In this document: positions 25,552 through 33,847 of the stretch, in pieces
Layout of the letters: every line of letters starts with the position of its first letter
How positions within the stretch are numbered: position 1 is the first letter of the stretch
NCBI GenBank assembly: GCA_025163595.1
Contig: CP104100.1
Coordinates: 1,922,001-1,986,000, forward strand
Source: Phaeobacter sp. G2
GTDB taxonomy: Bacteria > Pseudomonadota > Alphaproteobacteria > Rhodobacterales > Rhodobacteraceae
Length of the DNA: 64,000 nucleotides
Direction: 5' to 3'
Position numbers and translations under genes: made by a program
The notes under the pieces: model-generated
Seen by the model: only the letters and a program-made list of their open reading frames with translations
Databases searched by the model: none
Told to the model about the DNA's origin: nothing

Positions 25552-26052
25552 ATGAAACAGATATTATTTGTCATGGCACCTTTGGTGTTTTTGAGTGGTT
25601 GCAATACCTTGCAGTGGAATTCCGATATTTTGGGAGGCGCTTCCGGCGCGGCGGTACAGACACCGCAACGTGATCCCGGTGCGCCTTTGTCGGCCATTCC
25701 GAGCGATGAAAGCCTGCAACAGGGCGCTATTGTGCAGGACCCTGCTGCGGTCAGCGCGACTGACCTGGCCCCGAGTGCGGGAAGTGCGCCTGTTTCTGCG
25801 CGGTTCCAGGGGCGGGCACAGACGGTGGCCTCTTTGGGGGACCCTGCGATTCCCGGCCTGTGGATGGAGACGTCCCTGGTTACAACCCAACAGATCGCCC
25901 GGTTGCGCAGCGCCAATGGCAAACAAGTCACCGTGACGCTGAAACCGGCAACCACAGGCGGCTCTAGCGGTCGGCTGTCGATTGGCGCCATGCGGGCGCT
26001 TGGGGCGCCGCTGACCGAACTGATTGAAGTCGAAGTGCTGCCAGCAGGCTGA
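25552..26052 (+). CDS. small lipoprotein of unknown function
   Basis: 166-residue predicted lipoprotein. The N-terminal signal MKQILFVMAPLVFLSGC carries a lipobox LSGC with Cys17 as the lipidation site. A low-complexity Ala/Pro/Ser/Gln linker (about 30-85) follows, then a compact C-terminal domain (about 97-160) beginning GLWMETSLV and containing NGKQVTVTLKP. Similar roseobacter proteins are often labelled D-galactarate dehydratase, which nothing here supports. There is no good Shine-Dalgarno. A 9-base inverted repeat with its right arm over the start codon (25544-25552) may affect translation. It ends 2 bases before the stop of the convergent AlkD-like gene. Confidence 0.72.
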   Translation: MKQILFVMAPLVFLSGCNTLQWNSDILGGASGAAVQTPQRDPGAPLSAIPSDESLQQGAIVQDPAAVSATDLAPSAGSAPVSARFQGRAQTVASLGDPAIPGLWMETSLVTTQQIARLRSANGKQVTVTLKPATTGGSSGRLSIGAMRALGAPLTELIEVEVLPAG

Positions 26053-26054
26053 GC

Positions 26055-26834
26055 TCAGGAGCTCGGCTGGCTGGTGTCTGCGCCGTCGGAGATCTCGACC
26101 TCTGCCGCATCGTCCGCTGCAACCACTGGGGACACCAGATCGGGATAGTCGATGGGCTCTTTCAGGTATTTGGCCGCCTCTTTGCGGGCAAAGGGCTTCA
26201 TCCCGGCGCCGTTTGCAATCAGAAATGCGCGGCTGGCGGCGGCGTCATGTTTGCTGAGATCACGCACCCACCAGGCAATGGCCTTTTGCAGGAACCAGTT
26301 GCGATCCGGCACATAAGAGGCCGCCCAGCCTAAGATACGGTCGCGCCGGGACTGATCTTCGGGTTTGAGGTTGTTGAGCTTGGCCCAGGGCAGGCAGGCC
26401 ACCAGGGCAGCGCGCCGGGTCCACATGTGATCAGAGCTGGTCCAGGCCTCGACCTCATCCAGCCGTGCGGGATCTGCGGTCAGGCGTTTTTGCATTGCCA
26501 TGCAGGCGTGATCGGCAATGGCCCAGCTGTCAAAATCAGGCAGCCAGCTTTGCAGCAGCTCCCAGACCGCCGCGTCATCCTGGATCCGCGCCTGGGTGAG
26601 CAGCTTGCCTGCGGCAATGCGGGCTTCAAACACATCTGTTTTCCACAACTCATCCGCCAGGGTGACGCGATCTTCCAGCGTCAGGGTCTGGCGCCAGCCC
26701 TTGGTGATGTCATTGATGGCGGTATTGGGGATGCCCAGGACGATGCGCTTTTGCTTGTGGTAGCTCACCATCTGTTCGGCGCGACCGGGCTCAAAAGCGG
26801 CGTTCAACTCGTTCAGGGCATCTTCAAGGGTCAT
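26055..26834 (-). CDS. AlkD-like DNA alkylation repair protein
   Basis: 259-residue all-helical HEAT-like repeat protein resembling the AlkD/AlkC DNA glycosylases that remove alkylated bases. Matching active-site features by spacing: DSWAIAD supplies Trp104 and Asp108 (a W-x3-D pair as in AlkD), WTRRAALVA supplies Arg140/Arg141, and the AIAWWVRDLSK helix supplies Trp188/Trp189. An acidic disordered tail follows residue 235. The gene starts 4 bases after the glmS stop and continues the minus-strand glmU-glmS run, so it is probably cotranscribed. Enzymatic activity is inferred from these residues. Confidence 0.82.
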   Translation of the reverse strand: MTLEDALNELNAAFEPGRAEQMVSYHKQKRIVLGIPNTAINDITKGWRQTLTLEDRVTLADELWKTDVFEARIAAGKLLTQARIQDDAAVWELLQSWLPDFDSWAIADHACMAMQKRLTADPARLDEVEAWTSSDHMWTRRAALVACLPWAKLNNLKPEDQSRRDRILGWAASYVPDRNWFLQKAIAWWVRDLSKHDAAASRAFLIANGAGMKPFARKEAAKYLKEPIDYPDLVSPVVAADDAAEVEISDGADTSQPSS

Positions 26835-26838
26835 CAGG

Positions 26839-28662
26839 TTACTCCACCGTAACGGATTTGGCTAGATTGCGCGGCTGATCCACATCGGTGCCTTTGGCCA
26901 CCGCGGTGTGATAGGCCAGCATCTGGGCTGGCAGCGCATAAAGGATGGGCGTCAGGCTATCGTGCACCTGTGGCATCTGGATGGTTTCCCAGGTGCCGTC
27001 TCCGCCCTCCTTAAGCCCAGCCGCATCCGAGATCAACAGCACCTTGCCTTTGCGGGCCATGACCTCCTGCATATTGGAGACCGATTTGTCAAAAAGCCCA
27101 TCCTTTGGCGCCATGACCACCACTGGCATCTGCTTGTCAATCAGCGCAATGGGACCGTGCTTGAGCTCACCTGAGGCATAGGCCTCGGCATGAATATAGC
27201 TGATTTCCTTGAGCTTGAGCGCGCCTTCCAGCGCCAGCGGGAACATCAAACCACGGCCCAGGAACAGCACGTCGCGGGCCTCGCTCAGCTTTTGTGCCGC
27301 CTGACGAATGGTGTCATTCTGTTCCAACCCGGCCGCCAGCACATTGGGCAGGCCACGCAGGGCAGAGATATGTGCCTGCAGATCCTCAGCTGAGATTGTG
27401 CCGCGGTCCGTTGCCGCCTTGAGCGCCAGCATCAGCAGAACGCTCAGCTGGCAGGTAAAGGCCTTGGTCGAGGCGACGCCGATTTCAACACCTGCGTGAA
27501 TGGGCAGGGCCAGATCGCTTTCGCGCGCGATTGAACTTTCGGGTACATTGACCACGGACAGAATCTTGTCTGCTTTGCCTTCGCAGTAGCGCAACGCGGC
27601 AAGGGTGTCTGCGGTTTCACCGGATTGCGAGACAAACAGCGCCGCTGTTTTGCCCGAAATGGGCGGCTCCCGGTAGCGGAACTCCGAGGCGATATCGACC
27701 TCGACCGGCAAGCGGGCGATCTGCTCGAACCAGTATTTGGCAGTGAGGCAGGCATAAAAGGCGGTGCCGCAGGCCACCATGGTCAGCCGCTCGATTTTTG
27801 AAAAATCAATGCCCTCTCCGGGCAGATGCACGGCGTCTTCACCCACTGGCAAATAGTGGCGGATGGCTTCGGCAATCACGGTGGGCTGTTCGGCGATCTC
27901 TTTGGCCATATAGTGCTTGTGACCCGCCTTATCGACCTGCGAGGCGTCGATCTGGATGGTCTTCATCGGGCGATTGGCCAGGGCGCCGTTGGCATCGCGG
28001 ATCTCGATGCTGGTGCGGGTCAGATAGACCCGGTCGCCCTCATCCAAATAGGTGACGCGATCTGTGAGCGGCGCCAGAGCAATGGCGTCACTGCCGACAA
28101 ACATCTCCCCATCGCCATGGCCCACAGCCAGGGGCGAGCCTTTGCGGGCGGCAACCATCAGGTCGTCTTCGCCATCAAACAAAAAGGCCAGTGCAAAGGC
28201 GCCTTGCAACTGGTCCAGGGTCTTGTTGGCGGCTTCAATCGGAGTGGCGCCCTCGGAGAGATAGCGCTGGGCCAGCAGCGCCACGGTTTCGGTATCGGTT
28301 TCGGTCTGAAACTCGATGCCGCAGCCCGTCAGTTCGGCGCGCAGTTCGCGGTAGTTTTCAATGATGCCATTGTGCACAACTGCCACTGCCCCGGCCCGGT
28401 GCGGGTGGGCATTGCTGACCGAGGGCACCCCATGGGTGGCCCAGCGGGTATGGCCGATGCCAGATTTCCCCGGCAGAGGTTCGTGGACCAGCAGGTCGTT
28501 CAGGTTGACCAGTTTGCCCAGGGCACGCCGTCGCGCCAGTTTACCATCGTTCACGGTGGCAATGCCTGCACTGTCATAGCCGCGATATTCCAGCCGCTTC
28601 AGGGCTTCGACCAGAATGGGAGCCGCTTCATGTTTACCAAGAACACCAACGATACCACACAT
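26839..28662 (-). CDS. glmS: glutamine-fructose-6-phosphate aminotransferase (isomerizing)
   Basis: 607-residue cytoplasmic enzyme making glucosamine-6-phosphate, the entry step to UDP-GlcNAc for peptidoglycan and LPS. The Ntn-hydrolase glutaminase domain (1-240) has the nucleophile Cys2 (MCGIVGVLG) and HTRWATHG. Two SIS isomerase domains follow, with FVSQSGETADT and LGRGLMFPLALEGALKLKE, and the C-terminus ends in the PRNLAKSVTVE tail typical of GlmS. It abuts glmU with no intergenic base, so control is shared with it; no glmS ribozyme could fit. Confidence 0.98.
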   Translation of the reverse strand: MCGIVGVLGKHEAAPILVEALKRLEYRGYDSAGIATVNDGKLARRRALGKLVNLNDLLVHEPLPGKSGIGHTRWATHGVPSVSNAHPHRAGAVAVVHNGIIENYRELRAELTGCGIEFQTETDTETVALLAQRYLSEGATPIEAANKTLDQLQGAFALAFLFDGEDDLMVAARKGSPLAVGHGDGEMFVGSDAIALAPLTDRVTYLDEGDRVYLTRTSIEIRDANGALANRPMKTIQIDASQVDKAGHKHYMAKEIAEQPTVIAEAIRHYLPVGEDAVHLPGEGIDFSKIERLTMVACGTAFYACLTAKYWFEQIARLPVEVDIASEFRYREPPISGKTAALFVSQSGETADTLAALRYCEGKADKILSVVNVPESSIARESDLALPIHAGVEIGVASTKAFTCQLSVLLMLALKAATDRGTISAEDLQAHISALRGLPNVLAAGLEQNDTIRQAAQKLSEARDVLFLGRGLMFPLALEGALKLKEISYIHAEAYASGELKHGPIALIDKQMPVVVMAPKDGLFDKSVSNMQEVMARKGKVLLISDAAGLKEGGDGTWETIQMPQVHDSLTPILYALPAQMLAYHTAVAKGTDVDQPRNLAKSVTVE

Positions 28663-30018
28663 CTACTCAGATCCTTTTGTCAGCCGGGCCTTTTTGGCGC
28701 GCAGCATGTCCATCAGTTTATAGGCGTAGCCGGGCTTATTCTCTTGCCGGGTGCGTGAGAGCGCCAGCGCGCCATCTTCGACGTCTTTGGTCACCACCGT
28801 GCCAGAACCGGTCATGGTTTCAGTGCCCAGGGTGACGGGGGCCACCAGCAATGTGTTGGAGCCGATAAAGCTGCGGGCACCAATTTTGGTGCGGTGTTTC
28901 ATCACCCCGTCGTAGTTGCAGGTGATGGTGCCAGCGCCAATATTGCTTTCCTTACCCACCGTGGCATCGCCGATATAGCTCAGATGGTTGACCTTGGCAC
29001 CTTCGGCGATTTCGGCGTTTTTGATTTCGACAAAATTGCCGATGTGGGTGTTTTCGGCCAGTTCCGCGCCGGGGCGCAGGCGGGCATAGGGACCGACCTT
29101 GGCGCCGCGGCTGACATGGCAGCCTTCCAGGTGGGAAAAGGCGCGAATGACAGCGCCGCTTTCCACGGTGACACCGGGGCCAAAGACTACATTGGGTTCG
29201 ATCACCGTGTCGCGGCCAATGACCGTGTCAAAGGCCAGGTAAACCGTCTCGGGCGCCATCAGGGTGACACCCAGATCCAACAATTCAGCCCGGGCTTTGG
29301 TCTGGAAAACCGCATCCGCAGCGGCCAGATCCGCGCGCGAGTTCACCCCCAGGGTTTCGCTTTCATCGCAGGCAATGGCAGTGACCGAGCGCTCTTGGGC
29401 GCGAGCAAGTTCCACCAGATCGGTGAGATAATATTCACCGGAGGCGTTTTCGTTGCCAATCTTGGCCAGCAGATCAAACATCAGATCCGCATCACAGGCC
29501 ATCAGGCCGGAGTTGCAGAAATCCACGGCGCGTTCTGCTTCTGACGCGTCTTTGAACTCGACAATGCGTTCCAGGCTGTCGCCCTGCATCAGCAGGCGGC
29601 CATAGCGCGCCGGGTCTGCGGCGTGAAAGCCCAGCACCACCAGATCCGCCTGCGCCCGCGCAGCGACCATGCGTTCCAGTGTTTCGGCGCTGACAAAGGG
29701 CGTGTCGCCATAAAGCACCACAACATCGCCGCTAAAGCCTGTCAGCGCGGCGCGGGCCTGATCCACCGCATGGGCGGTGCCAAGCTGCTCTTCCTGCAAC
29801 ACAACTTCGGCATTCTCGTCAATCTCGGCTACGGCGGCACGGACCGCCTCGGCCTCGTGCCCGGCGACGACAATCACCCGCTCAGGATCCAGGGCGCGAC
29901 CAGCGGCCAGAGCGTGCTCCAGCATCGAGCCCTGGGCAATGGGGTGCAAAACCTTGGGGATATCAGAATTCATTCGGGTGCCTTTGCCTGCGGCAAGGAC
30001 GACAAGGGCAGTGCTCAT
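28663..30018 (-). CDS. glmU: bifunctional N-acetylglucosamine-1-phosphate uridylyltransferase/acetyltransferase
   Basis: 451-residue bifunctional enzyme completing UDP-GlcNAc synthesis after GlmS and GlmM. The N-terminal pyrophosphorylase domain has LAAGKGTRM at 8-16 and LYGDTPF. The C-terminal left-handed beta-helix acetyltransferase shows the hexapeptide rhythm (GPGVTVESGAVI, GPYARLRPGAEL) and the HLSYIGDA and NYDGVMKHRTKIG active-site segments. It is first in a glmU-glmS-alkD minus-strand operon and divergent from gph, with 130 bases between the two starts. Confidence 0.98.
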   Translation of the reverse strand: MSTALVVLAAGKGTRMNSDIPKVLHPIAQGSMLEHALAAGRALDPERVIVVAGHEAEAVRAAVAEIDENAEVVLQEEQLGTAHAVDQARAALTGFSGDVVVLYGDTPFVSAETLERMVAARAQADLVVLGFHAADPARYGRLLMQGDSLERIVEFKDASEAERAVDFCNSGLMACDADLMFDLLAKIGNENASGEYYLTDLVELARAQERSVTAIACDESETLGVNSRADLAAADAVFQTKARAELLDLGVTLMAPETVYLAFDTVIGRDTVIEPNVVFGPGVTVESGAVIRAFSHLEGCHVSRGAKVGPYARLRPGAELAENTHIGNFVEIKNAEIAEGAKVNHLSYIGDATVGKESNIGAGTITCNYDGVMKHRTKIGARSFIGSNTLLVAPVTLGTETMTGSGTVVTKDVEDGALALSRTRQENKPGYAYKLMDMLRAKKARLTKGSE

Positions 30019-30148
30019 TATCAGTTTTCTCTTTGACTTTTAACGCCCCCGTTCTATCCGCTAACAGCAAAGGTGCAAGCCAATCTGCCATCAAAGAAGG
30101 TTGCGGCTTGCAATAAAGGGCAGCGAAAAGGCGCCGAACGGAGGCAAT

Positions 30149-30811
30149 ATGCGTACAGTTATCTTTGATCTTGATGGGACCTTAGCGGATACATCCGGGG
30201 ATCTTTTGGCGGCGGCCAATGCCTGTTTTCGCCATATGGGGCTGGGTGATATCCTGACCCAGCCTGGGGATGCGGCCACGGCGCTGCGCGGCGGCAAGAT
30301 GATGCTGACGGCGGGGATGAAGCGGGCCGGTATCTACGATCCCCAAAAGGTCGAGGACTACTACCCGGTGCTGCTGGAGGCCTACCGCGACGCGATTGAC
30401 CACCACAGCTACCTTTATCCCGGCGCCATGGAGGCGGTTGAAGCCCTGAAACAGGCGGGCTACGGCGTGGGCATCTGCACCAATAAACCCGAAGCCCTGG
30501 CCGAGCAGCTGATGCGCGCGCTGGGGGTGCGGCAGGCCTTTGCCTCACTGGTGGGGGCGGATACGCTGGCGGTGCGAAAGCCCGACCCCGAACCGCTGTT
30601 TGAGGCCGCGCGCCGGGCAGGGGGCGATCCGGCCCGCACCATTTTGATTGGCGACAGTGACACCGACCGCAACACCTCGGCCAATGCGGGGGTGCCGTCG
30701 GTGCTGGTTACCTTTGGTCCTGCCGGCGGTGATATGGCGGCGCTGAACCCCGAGGCGCTGCTAGACCGCTATGAGGATCTGCCGGAGGTGGTCGCCCGCT
30801 TGATCGGCTGA
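30149..30811 (+). CDS. gph: phosphoglycolate phosphatase-like HAD hydrolase
   Basis: 220-residue HAD-superfamily phosphatase. Motif I FDLDGTLADT has the nucleophile Asp at residue 7 and general acid at 9. Motif II is ICTNKP, motif III Lys is in VRKPDPEPLF, and motif IV is GDSDTDRNT. The helical cap between motifs I and II is of the Gph type. It removes the phosphate of 2-phosphoglycolate, a product of oxidative DNA end damage or RuBisCO oxygenation. The ATG at 30149 has CGGAGG 4 bases upstream; a longer frame from 30101 is unlikely. Placement beside glmU is a known alphaproteobacterial neighbourhood. Confidence 0.88.
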   Translation: MRTVIFDLDGTLADTSGDLLAAANACFRHMGLGDILTQPGDAATALRGGKMMLTAGMKRAGIYDPQKVEDYYPVLLEAYRDAIDHHSYLYPGAMEAVEALKQAGYGVGICTNKPEALAEQLMRALGVRQAFASLVGADTLAVRKPDPEPLFEAARRAGGDPARTILIGDSDTDRNTSANAGVPSVLVTFGPAGGDMAALNPEALLDRYEDLPEVVARLIG

Positions 30812-30888
30812 TCCTGCCCCCTGTCAGCGGGGCTGCAGGCGGAATTGTTCCCCTTGACCCTCGGCGGGCGGCGGCTCACAAACGGGCC

Positions 30889-32082
30889 ATGAGCGAGAAA
30901 TTTACCGGCAGCTTCACCCAGCAAGAAGCACTTCCCGAGGCAGCCATCGAGGCCGCTTTGAATGTCCTGCGCCACGGGCGCCTGCACCGCTATAATGTCA
31001 CTGAGGCAGAGCTGGGCGAAACAGCGTTGCTGGAGCAGGAGTTTGCCGCGCAGGTCGGGGCAAAATACTGTCTGGCTGTGGCCTCGGGGGGCTATGCCCT
31101 GGCCACGGCCCTGCGCGCGATTGGTGTAAAGCACGGCGATCGGGTGCTGACCAATGCCTTTACCCTGGCGCCGGTGCCGGGATCCATCGCGGCTGTGGGC
31201 GCCACGCCGGTCTTTGTTGGGGTGACGGAAGAGCTGACCATTGATCTGGAGGATCTGGCGGCCAAGGCGGATCAGGCTTCGGTGCTGATGCTGAGCCACA
31301 TGCGCGGTCATCTGTGCGACATGGATCGCCTGATGCAGATCTGCGACGCCGCTGGCATCACCGTCATCGAGGATTGCGCCCATACCATGGGGGCGGCCTG
31401 GAACGGCGTCGCCTCAGGGCGGGTGGGGGCCGTGGGCTGTTATTCCTGCCAAACCTATAAGCATGTGAATTCCGGTGAAGGTGGCCTGTTGATCACCGAC
31501 GATGCAGAGGTCGCGGCCCGCGCCATCATGCTCTCGGGCTCTTATATGCTTTATGAGCGCCATCTGGCGGCGCCCGATCCTGAGGTCTTTGAGCGGGTGA
31601 AGTATGAGACCCCGAATATTTCCGGCCGCATGGACAATCTGCGCGCGGCAATCCTGCGGCCGCAACTGGCCGATCTGGATCGTCAGGTGGAGCGTTGGAA
31701 TGCTCGCTACCAGACCGTCGAGGCGGGGCTGCGCGACACGCCCGGCCTGACGCTGGTGGAGCGCCCGCAGGCAGAGCGCTATGTCGGCTCTTCCATTCAG
31801 TTTCTGTTGCTGGACTGGAGCGCAGACAGCATCGCCGAAGTGATCAGCCGCTGTGCGCGGCGCGGAGTTGAGCTCAAATGGTTTGGCGGCGCCGAGCCTG
31901 TGGGCTTTACCTCGCGCTATGACAGCTGGCGCTACGCGGCGGCACAAAGCCTACCCAAAAGTGACCGCATTCTGGCGGCAATCCTGGATATGCGGGTGCC
32001 GCTGACCTTTAGCTTAGAAGACTGCGCACAGATTGCGCGGATCATTCGCTCTGAGGTGGGGACGGTCTATCAGGCGGGGTAA
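30889..32082 (+). CDS. DegT/DnrJ/EryC1/StrS family aminotransferase
   Basis: 397-residue PLP-dependent aminotransferase of the class that usually aminates nucleotide-activated keto-sugars. Features: ASGGYALATALRA (cofactor phosphate site, near 65-77), HMRGHLCDMD, VIEDCAHTMGA with Asp162, and CQTYKHVNSGEGG with the Schiff-base Lys191. It stands alone after gph, 77 bases apart and without a strong ribosome site, and no sugar-nucleotide or polysaccharide genes surround it. The amino acceptor is therefore unclear; family members acting on non-sugar substrates are also known. Confidence 0.85.
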   Translation: MSEKFTGSFTQQEALPEAAIEAALNVLRHGRLHRYNVTEAELGETALLEQEFAAQVGAKYCLAVASGGYALATALRAIGVKHGDRVLTNAFTLAPVPGSIAAVGATPVFVGVTEELTIDLEDLAAKADQASVLMLSHMRGHLCDMDRLMQICDAAGITVIEDCAHTMGAAWNGVASGRVGAVGCYSCQTYKHVNSGEGGLLITDDAEVAARAIMLSGSYMLYERHLAAPDPEVFERVKYETPNISGRMDNLRAAILRPQLADLDRQVERWNARYQTVEAGLRDTPGLTLVERPQAERYVGSSIQFLLLDWSADSIAEVISRCARRGVELKWFGGAEPVGFTSRYDSWRYAAAQSLPKSDRILAAILDMRVPLTFSLEDCAQIARIIRSEVGTVYQAG

Positions 32083-32176
32083 GCCCGGCCAGGATAGGTG
32101 TTTGCTTGTTAGCTGCTTACGGGCTGCTTGAGGGCGCAATAGCAGCCCCAGGACCGTTCCCAAGGTGCAATAAAGA

Positions 32177-32208
32177 AAAGACCGGCGCACCCGCGGTGCC
32201 CGGTCTTT
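32177..32208. terminator. bidirectional terminator between convergent genes
   Basis: AAAGACCGG-C-GCACC pairs with GGTGC-CCGGTCTTT, giving a 9-bp plus 5-bp stem with one bulge. Reading leftward it is followed by TTTTCTTT, the better tract, so it serves the PhzF-like gene best, but its A/T flanks can also stop the aminotransferase transcript. Confidence 0.8.
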
Positions 32209-32238
32209 CCTGATCTGTGTGGTCTTTTTACCGGATTG

Positions 32239-33090
32239 TTACCCGATTGCCCGGGCACTCCCGGAGACCCGAACTGATGCACCAGTGGTGTCATCCAGTG
32301 CCACATGGATAAGGGAAGGGCTGCCCATGTCCTCGCCCTGGCGAATGGTCAGCGCGCCACCATGTGGCCAGCCCGCGTCCCGCAGATACCCGGCAAAGGC
32401 TGCGGCTGCGGCGCCAGTGGCGGGGTCTTCCAGAACGCCCCCCGAAGCAAAGGCATTGCGCACCACAAAGGTCTGATCCGTTTCGATATAGGCCAGCATG
32501 ATCGTCACCAGCTCATGTTGGCGCATGACCTGGCGCCCCGCATCCAGATCATAGCTCATCGCGGCGAGGGTGGCGCGGTTCTTGAGAGGCAGCAGGATGT
32601 GATCTGCTCCACCATGGATACGCGCTGGGGCCAGGCGCGGGTCAAGATCGTCGCTTGTGAGGCCAAACAGCGCCATCGCATCCTCAAGCTCCTGCGGCTG
32701 GATTGCGCTGCTTTTGGTCGGGGGCGAAGACAGCGTCGCCATCATTGCACTGTCCATAGCGTCGTCGGCGGGGGTTGCATCCACCGTAATTGCACTGTTG
32801 TTGAGCTCTAACGCGTAGGTTCCGGCGCCGTGATGCTGGCCAAGGGCTGCGCCCAGGGCAATTGTCGCGTGGCCGCAAAAGGGAACTTCGGATTCGGGTG
32901 AAAAGTAGCGGACCCGCCAGGCGTTCCCGGTGTCATCCTTGGCCACCGCAAAGGCGGTCTCCGAATAGCCGACCTCTGCCGCGATGCGCGCCATATCTTT
33001 TGTTGTCAGATCTTCCTGTAGCAAAACCACGCCGGCGGGGTTGCCGCCCTCGGGGCCTGTGCTGAATGCTGCAATGCGTTGCACGTCCAT
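32239..33090 (-). CDS. PhzF family isomerase/epimerase-like protein
   Basis: 283-residue protein with the two-lobed diaminopimelate-epimerase-like fold of the PhzF family. Features: N-terminal FSTGPEGGNPAGVVL, VGYSETAFA containing the conserved catalytic Glu (near residue 45), RYFSPESEVPFCGHATIALG near 70-90, and EDPATGAAAAAFAGYL in the C-terminal lobe. Outside phenazine producers the substrates are mostly unknown and no phenazine genes are here. The ATG at 33090 with CAGGAGATACCC upstream is clear. It is divergent from the Lrp-type regulator, which may control it. Confidence 0.87.
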   Translation of the reverse strand: MDVQRIAAFSTGPEGGNPAGVVLLQEDLTTKDMARIAAEVGYSETAFAVAKDDTGNAWRVRYFSPESEVPFCGHATIALGAALGQHHGAGTYALELNNSAITVDATPADDAMDSAMMATLSSPPTKSSAIQPQELEDAMALFGLTSDDLDPRLAPARIHGGADHILLPLKNRATLAAMSYDLDAGRQVMRQHELVTIMLAYIETDQTFVVRNAFASGGVLEDPATGAAAAAFAGYLRDAGWPHGGALTIRQGEDMGSPSLIHVALDDTTGASVRVSGSARAIG

Positions 33091-33213
33091 GGGTATCTCC
33101 TGTGTGTTTGATAGGGAGAATCTAGGCATCTGCAGCGGCTTTGTCCCCGGCATGGCAAAGGCGGAGGAGACAAAGAGCTTTCAAAACGTCGCCGATCTTT
33201 CTAACCTGCCTTC

Positions 33214-33669
33214 ATGTCGAAATTACTGGATCAAACTGACTGCGCCATTATCGAGATTCTCGATGGTGATGGCCGTGCCAGCCTATCAGATATTGGTAAG
33301 CAGGTAGGGCTGTCTGGTCCCGCAGTGGGTGAACGGCTGCGGCGGCTCAAAGATACCGGTTATATTCTCGGCTTTGGCACCCGACTGGATCTTCGGGAGC
33401 TGGGCTATACCATTCAGGCCCAGGTTAGGATCAAGCCACGCAGTGGCCAGCTTCATATGGTGGAGCGCATGATCCAGGAGCAGCCGCGGTTCATGTCCTG
33501 TGACCGTGTCACTGGCGATGATTGTTATGTCGCCCGTCTGGCCCTGGCGGATGTGGCCGAATTGGATGACATTCTACTGCCGTTCCACGACCGGGCCGAG
33601 ACCCATACCTCTATTGTGAAATCCTCAATCTTTGAGACCAGGCTGCCGCCGCTGTCCGTAAAACCCTGA
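33214..33669 (+). CDS. Lrp/AsnC family transcriptional regulator
   Basis: 151-residue feast/famine regulator. The N-terminal helix-turn-helix (LLDQTDCAIIEILDGDGRASLSDIGKQVGLSGPAVGERLRRL in the family, about residues 4-45) precedes a RAM ligand-binding domain with the beta-alpha pattern (DCYVARLALADVAELDDIL). Its small-molecule effector is usually an amino acid. It sits between the divergent PhzF-like gene (123 bases away) and the leucine-degradation operon (178 bases downstream), so either could be its target. It has no strong ribosome site. Confidence 0.9.
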   Translation: MSKLLDQTDCAIIEILDGDGRASLSDIGKQVGLSGPAVGERLRRLKDTGYILGFGTRLDLRELGYTIQAQVRIKPRSGQLHMVERMIQEQPRFMSCDRVTGDDCYVARLALADVAELDDILLPFHDRAETHTSIVKSSIFETRLPPLSVKP

Positions 33670-33765
33670 TCAGCGACCACTATTGGCGCAGCAGCGCCTG
33701 CGGGGCGGCTTTGCGTTCTGGCTGTGGTGTTTTGTCCAGTGCGGCAAAGACCGGAGGGCTGGGGA

Positions 33766-33795
33766 TTGACCCGAATCGACCTTTGCGGCTAGTAA
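33766..33795 (+). promoter_or_regulatory. candidate sigma-70 promoter of the leucine-degradation operon
   Basis: TTGACC (33766-33771) and TAGTAA (33790-33795) lie 18 bases apart, 52 bases before the ivd start codon. The -35 box matches five of six consensus bases and the -10 box four of six. A palindrome starts 1 base downstream. Confidence 0.55.
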
Positions 33796-33796
33796 A

Positions 33797-33810
33797 TGAA
33801 CAGGTGTTCA
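33797..33810. promoter_or_regulatory. palindromic operator candidate upstream of ivd
   Basis: TGAACA-GG-TGTTCA is a perfect inverted repeat with a 2-base centre, directly after the -10 box of the candidate ivd promoter. Its position suits a repressor, and the half-site resembles those of TetR-type regulators of acyl-CoA metabolism. No TetR gene is in the window; the nearby Lrp-type protein is the other candidate ligand. Confidence 0.6.
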
Positions 33811-33847
33811 GATAATTTGACAGATAGCTTGGAAAAGGGAGCGGGCA

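Noticed and set aside
26040..26062. GAGCTC-AG-GAGCTC near the lipoprotein and AlkD stops as a terminator
   Set aside because: The repeat is made of a restriction-site-like self-complementary hexamer, the spacer is only 2 bases and there is no T-tract in either direction.
28663..30018. glmS ribozyme or riboswitch upstream of glmS
   Set aside because: glmU and glmS abut with no untranslated bases, so no leader exists for a ribozyme.
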